Origin: JAUXLW01 sp964195005
GTDB taxonomy: Bacteria > Actinomycetota > Acidimicrobiia > Spongiisociales > SHLN01
NCBI GenBank assembly: GCA_964195005.1
Contig: CAXMOO010000204.1
Coordinates: 1-7,753, forward strand
Reading direction: 5' to 3'
Length of the DNA stretch: 7,753 bases
The notes under the pieces were generated by a model that ran no database searches, was not told where the DNA came from, and saw nothing but the letters and a program-made list of their open reading frames with translations. Shown piece by piece: positions 6,108 to 7,753 of this stretch (positions within the stretch are counted from its first letter, which is position 1; each line of letters begins with the position of its first letter). The translations under genes were made by a program, and so were the position numbers.

Positions 6108-7397
6108 GGGTGCCGCGGTGCGCACTCCATACACGAAGACTTCCATTCCCTGCTTCAGCTGGGGCTTGAGCCAATCCTGATCCCAGATGTGGGCTCGAAT
6201 ACAACCGTGCGAAGCCGGGTAGGCGGGAACGCTTCCCGATCCGTGAATCGCATACCCGCCGTAGAAGAAGTAGGGCTCGTAGAGGCTTCCGAGATAGGAC
6301 CGATACCAGCCGCTCTCCGACCGGAAGAACTTGAACGCTCCTTCCGGGGTCCTGGCGGTGGCCGTATTGCCGCTATAGCTGGTGTAGGTCTCACCATTGG
6401 CAGAGGAGACGGGTATTACGCCCAACAACTGATGCTCGACGATCAAGAATAGGATCTGCCGCTCGAGATCCACTTCCACCCGGGTGGGGCTGTCTGCCCG
6501 GAAGGGGACGGCCAGCGCATCACCAAGCAGCTGCCACTGATCGGAATGGAAGATCCCGTCGCGCTCCAGGCGGTGGTACTTCTGGAACGCTATGACCGCT
6601 CCCTCGAGTGTCTTGTCAAAGACATCACCCTCACCGGGCCGGAAACCCAGGCTGGTGAGATTCTGGCGAAGCGCCTGCACCCAGGCTCCCTCATCCCCCG
6701 CGCTGAGGCCGGGGAGTGAGACCTTGCACGAGCTACCGCACTGCGTGCCGAACTCACCAACCAGCGGCGTGAGGCGGACCAGTCCACCCTTTCGTGCCAA
6801 GACTTCAGCACTCGTGAGCGAGGACCCCTGATACAGCAGGGCCCGGGTGGAGCCGGGTAGTGAGGGTTGGGCATTGCCCATCACCACCAGGCCCGAATCG
6901 CGGCGGTACGAGGCAACCTCGTCGGTGCCGTTGCCCTGAAAGTCGGCCACGAAGGGCTCTCCCAGCACCGCCTGCACGGTGAAATCTGTGAAGCTTCGAT
7001 TGTGGGAGGCCAGATAGACGTTGCCTTCGGCAGGGCGATAGACCGCCACCGTGTCGCATCCGTCACCGTCCCAATCGCCCACCAGCGGAACATCCCCGGC
7101 AGTCCCGAAGAAGAAGCCGAATTGGGGATTGTCGACGCCGGTGAAGTTCGACAGATAGAAAAGGCCGTCGGAACGAAACCGCCCCGGGGTGTCCCGGCCG
7201 TCGCAGTTCCAATCCCCGACGATGGGAGTGTCTGCCGCATCTCCGAACGAGAAGCTAAAAGTGGTCCCGCGGCCATCCGGCATGTACCAAAGACCGTCAA
7301 CCGGATCGACAAATGCAACGTCGGTAGACCCCGATGCCACCGCGGGGACACCGAGTAAAGCGAGCCCGATGGCTACGGAGAGGAGACGTCTCATCAT
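6036..7397 (-). CDS. Secreted L,D-transpeptidase (YkuD) with peptidoglycan-binding domain and N-terminal FG-GAP/VCBS-like repeats
   Basis: This 453-residue exported protein probably crosslinks peptidoglycan (3-3 bonds) or attaches proteins to it. Residues 1-21 form a signal peptide (MRR, hydrophobic core, AVA cleavage motif). Residues about 27-180 hold repeats with acidic, calcium-loop-like cores at D62-D69, D108-D115 and D152-D159, spaced about 45 residues apart. A PG_binding_1 domain covers about 232-293 (QALRQNLTSLGF, then AFQKYHRLERDGIF). The YkuD catalytic domain covers about 305-425, with H385 in IHGSG and S396-H397-G398-C399-I400-R401, C399 being the nucleophile. C220 and C224 may form a disulfide. 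Two ATGs stand in tandem (7395-7397 and 7392-7394); GAAAG upstream is spaced better for the second, so the true start may be one codon later. Residues 431-453 lie beyond the catalytic domain and are encoded entirely antisense to the kinase gene. Substrate and role of the repeats are inferred. Confidence 0.92.
   Translation of the reverse strand: MMRRLLSVAIGLALLGVPAVASGSTDVAFVDPVDGLWYMPDGRGTTFSFSFGDAADTPIVGDWNCDGRDTPGRFRSDGLFYLSNFTGVDNPQFGFFFGTAGDVPLVGDWDGDGCDTVAVYRPAEGNVYLASHNRSFTDFTVQAVLGEPFVADFQGNGTDEVASYRRDSGLVVMGNAQPSLPGSTRALLYQGSSLTSAEVLARKGGLVRLTPLVGEFGTQCGSSCKVSLPGLSAGDEGAWVQALRQNLTSLGFRPGEGDVFDKTLEGAVIAFQKYHRLERDGIFHSDQWQLLGDALAVPFRADSPTRVEVDLERQILFLIVEHQLLGVIPVSSANGETYTSYSGNTATARTPEGAFKFFRSESGWYRSYLGSLYEPYFFYGGYAIHGSGSVPAYPASHGCIRAHIWDQDWLKPQLKQGMEVFVYGVRTAAPSVESLADEPLDRVHEFIEFERLG
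6858..7319 (-). repeat. Three tandem FG-GAP/VCBS-like protein repeats within the L,D-transpeptidase gene
   Basis: In the encoded protein the motifs PIVGDWNCDGRDT (58-70), PLVGDWDGDGCDT (104-116) and PFVADFQGNGTDE (148-160) recur with periods of 46 and 44 residues. Each is followed by an aromatic strand such as DGLFYLSN, EGNVYLAS or SGLVVMGN. A half-unit before the first (DGLWYMP, 34-40) looks like the end of a previous blade, and PLVGEFG (211-217) may be a decayed fourth copy. The spaced acidic residues resemble calcium-binding loops of beta-propeller repeats. The third copy has lost some acidic positions (N156, Q154). The boundaries are approximate. Confidence 0.65.
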
Positions 7398-7445
7398 GGC
7401 TTTCTATCGTCAGTTTGGATGTAAATCAATGTGACTATCCCACCA

Positions 7446-7467
7446 CCCCGCAAGGGGACTAGCCCCT
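7446..7467. promoter_or_regulatory. Overlapping, mutually exclusive inverted repeats in the transpeptidase leader
   Basis: On the plus strand CCCC (7446-7449), GCAA loop (7450-7453) and GGGG (7454-7457) form one hairpin. AGGGG (7453-7457), ACTAG loop (7458-7462) and CCCCT (7463-7467) form another. Both use the GGGG at 7454-7457, so only one can exist at a time. In a transcript toward the L,D-transpeptidase the order would be GGGG, CCCC, GGGG, which could act as a switch or simply be a GC-rich operator. The stems are only 4-5 bp long. Confidence 0.3.
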
Positions 7468-7475
7468 AAAACGGA

Positions 7476-7488
7476 CGAAAAGTTTTCG
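7476..7488. promoter_or_regulatory. 13-bp palindrome, candidate operator
   Basis: CGAAAA (7476-7481) and TTTTCG (7483-7488) are perfect inverted complements around a single G. The site is 79 bp from the L,D-transpeptidase start and 68 bp from the DUF2461 start, so it is placed to act on either divergent promoter. No specific regulator is implied. Confidence 0.3.
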
Positions 7489-7544
7489 CGTATTTTGAAC
7501 TGAATACCCTCCCGATCGGCCGGATAAGCCGGTTGTAGGCGCAC

Positions 7545-7550
7545 TAGCGT
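7545..7550 (+). promoter_or_regulatory. Candidate -10 element for a leaderless transcript of the DUF2461 gene
   Basis: TAGCGT fits TANNNT and ends 6 nt before the ATG at 7557, placing the transcription start at about the start codon. No Shine-Dalgarno sequence is visible before this ATG. A -35 box is not evident. This parallels the arrangement before the FAD oxidoreductase gene. Sequence-only inference. Confidence 0.28.
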
Positions 7551-7556
7551 GACGCC

Positions 7557-7753
7557 ATGGCCAGGAAGTACTTCACTCCCAAGACATTCGCCTTCCTCCG
7601 GGATCTCGAGGCCAACAACGACCGAACCTGGTTCAAAGCCAGAAAGGACGTCTACGACTCCGTAATAAAGGAGCCGGCCCTCGATTTCATAGAGGATTTC
7701 GCTCCCTATTTGGAAAGGATCAGCAGACACTTCCTCGCCGACCCCTCACCGGT
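7557..7753 (+). CDS. DUF2461 family protein, N-terminal part (3' end outside window)
   Basis: The frame runs from ATG at 7557 to the window's right edge, giving 65 complete codons and two extra bases. The N-terminus reads KYFTPKTFAFLRDLEANNDR followed by TWFKARKDVYD, with the family's signature FL-x2-L-x2-NN-x-R-x-WF at residues 13-26, then IKEPALDFIEDF (37-48). This matches the start of DUF2461 proteins (TIGR02453), a widespread bacterial family of about 220 residues with no established biochemical function. There is no signal peptide, so it is probably cytoplasmic. It is divergent from the L,D-transpeptidase gene. The start is supported by the family motif beginning a few residues later; a nearby GTG at 7549 is out of frame. 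Confidence 0.82.
   Translation, partial: MARKYFTPKTFAFLRDLEANNDRTWFKARKDVYDSVIKEPALDFIEDFAPYLERISRHFLADPSP

Larger units (their letters stand above)
7398..7556. promoter_or_regulatory. Divergent intergenic region between the L,D-transpeptidase and DUF2461 genes
   Basis: These 159 bp separate two divergently transcribed genes and should hold both promoters. The stretch is more AT-rich than its flanks in places (about 7468-7510). It contains a 13-bp near-perfect palindrome at 7476-7488, two overlapping GC-rich inverted repeats at 7446-7467, and a CCGG-ATAAG-CCGG inverted repeat around 7520-7532. I see no open reading frame that resembles a protein and no recognisable riboswitch. No -35/-10 pair with good consensus and spacing was found on the minus strand. 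Confidence 0.5.

Noticed and set aside
6108..6130. Possible terminator hairpin after the kinase stop (GGGTGC pairing with GCACTC)
   Set aside because: The stem is six pairs with a wobble, there is no following T-tract, and the segment encodes the end of the transpeptidase catalytic region on the other strand.
7410..7730. 106-codon minus-strand open frame across the intergenic region and the DUF2461 start
   Set aside because: The plus strand here encodes the clear DUF2461 signature; the antisense product matches no family I know and would cover the promoter region of the divergent genes.
1..7753. A defence, CRISPR, mobile or secondary-metabolite system
   Set aside because: No transposase, integrase, nuclease, repeat array, modular synthase or toxin-antitoxin signature is visible; the genes are ordinary metabolic, signalling and cell-wall functions.

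Overview
The window is GC-rich (by eye about 60% G+C) and gene-dense. It holds seven protein genes, two of them cut by the window edges. No RNA genes, insertion sequences, CRISPR arrays or phage genes are visible. High GC, GTG starts, weak or absent Shine-Dalgarno sequences, and a secreted protein with 'VGDWDGDG' repeats of a kind I associate with actinobacterial exoproteins all suggest a member of the Actinomycetota, perhaps a free-living Acidimicrobiia-like lineage. No marker gene is present to prove this.

Layout, left to right. (1) The 3' end of a gene for a malectin-like carbohydrate-binding protein (+, to 779). (2) After a 5-nt gap, fumarylacetoacetase, the last enzyme of tyrosine/homogentisate breakdown (+, 785-2068). 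(3) Convergent with it and overlapping its tail by 18 bp, an aminotransferase of the HisC/aromatic-aminotransferase (Pat) family (-, 2051-3139). (4) Divergent from that after only 42 bp, a DAO-type FAD-dependent amine/amino-acid oxidoreductase (+, 3182-4366). (5) After 34 bp containing an imperfect 21-bp palindrome, a soluble hybrid histidine kinase with two receiver domains (+, 4401-6107). (6) Convergent with it and overlapping its end by 72 bp, a secreted L,D-transpeptidase with N-terminal calcium-loop-like repeats and a peptidoglycan-binding domain (-, 6036-7397). (7) After a 159-bp divergent intergenic region with several inverted repeats, the 5' end of a DUF2461 gene (+, from 7557).

How the genes fit together. 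Fumarylacetoacetase, the aminotransferase and the FAD oxidoreductase could all act in amino-acid catabolism. If the aminotransferase is aromatic-specific, it would catalyse the entry step and fumarylacetoacetase the exit step of tyrosine/phenylalanine degradation. They are not one operon, because they lie on opposite strands. The kinase has no membrane sensor and no separate cognate regulator in the window. The L,D-transpeptidase acts on the cell wall and shows no functional link to the catabolic genes.

I see no convincing previously undescribed multi-gene system. The most interesting points are the long antisense overlap between kinase and transpeptidase, the transpeptidase's domain architecture, the likely true role of the 'HisC' protein, and candidate leaderless promoters.
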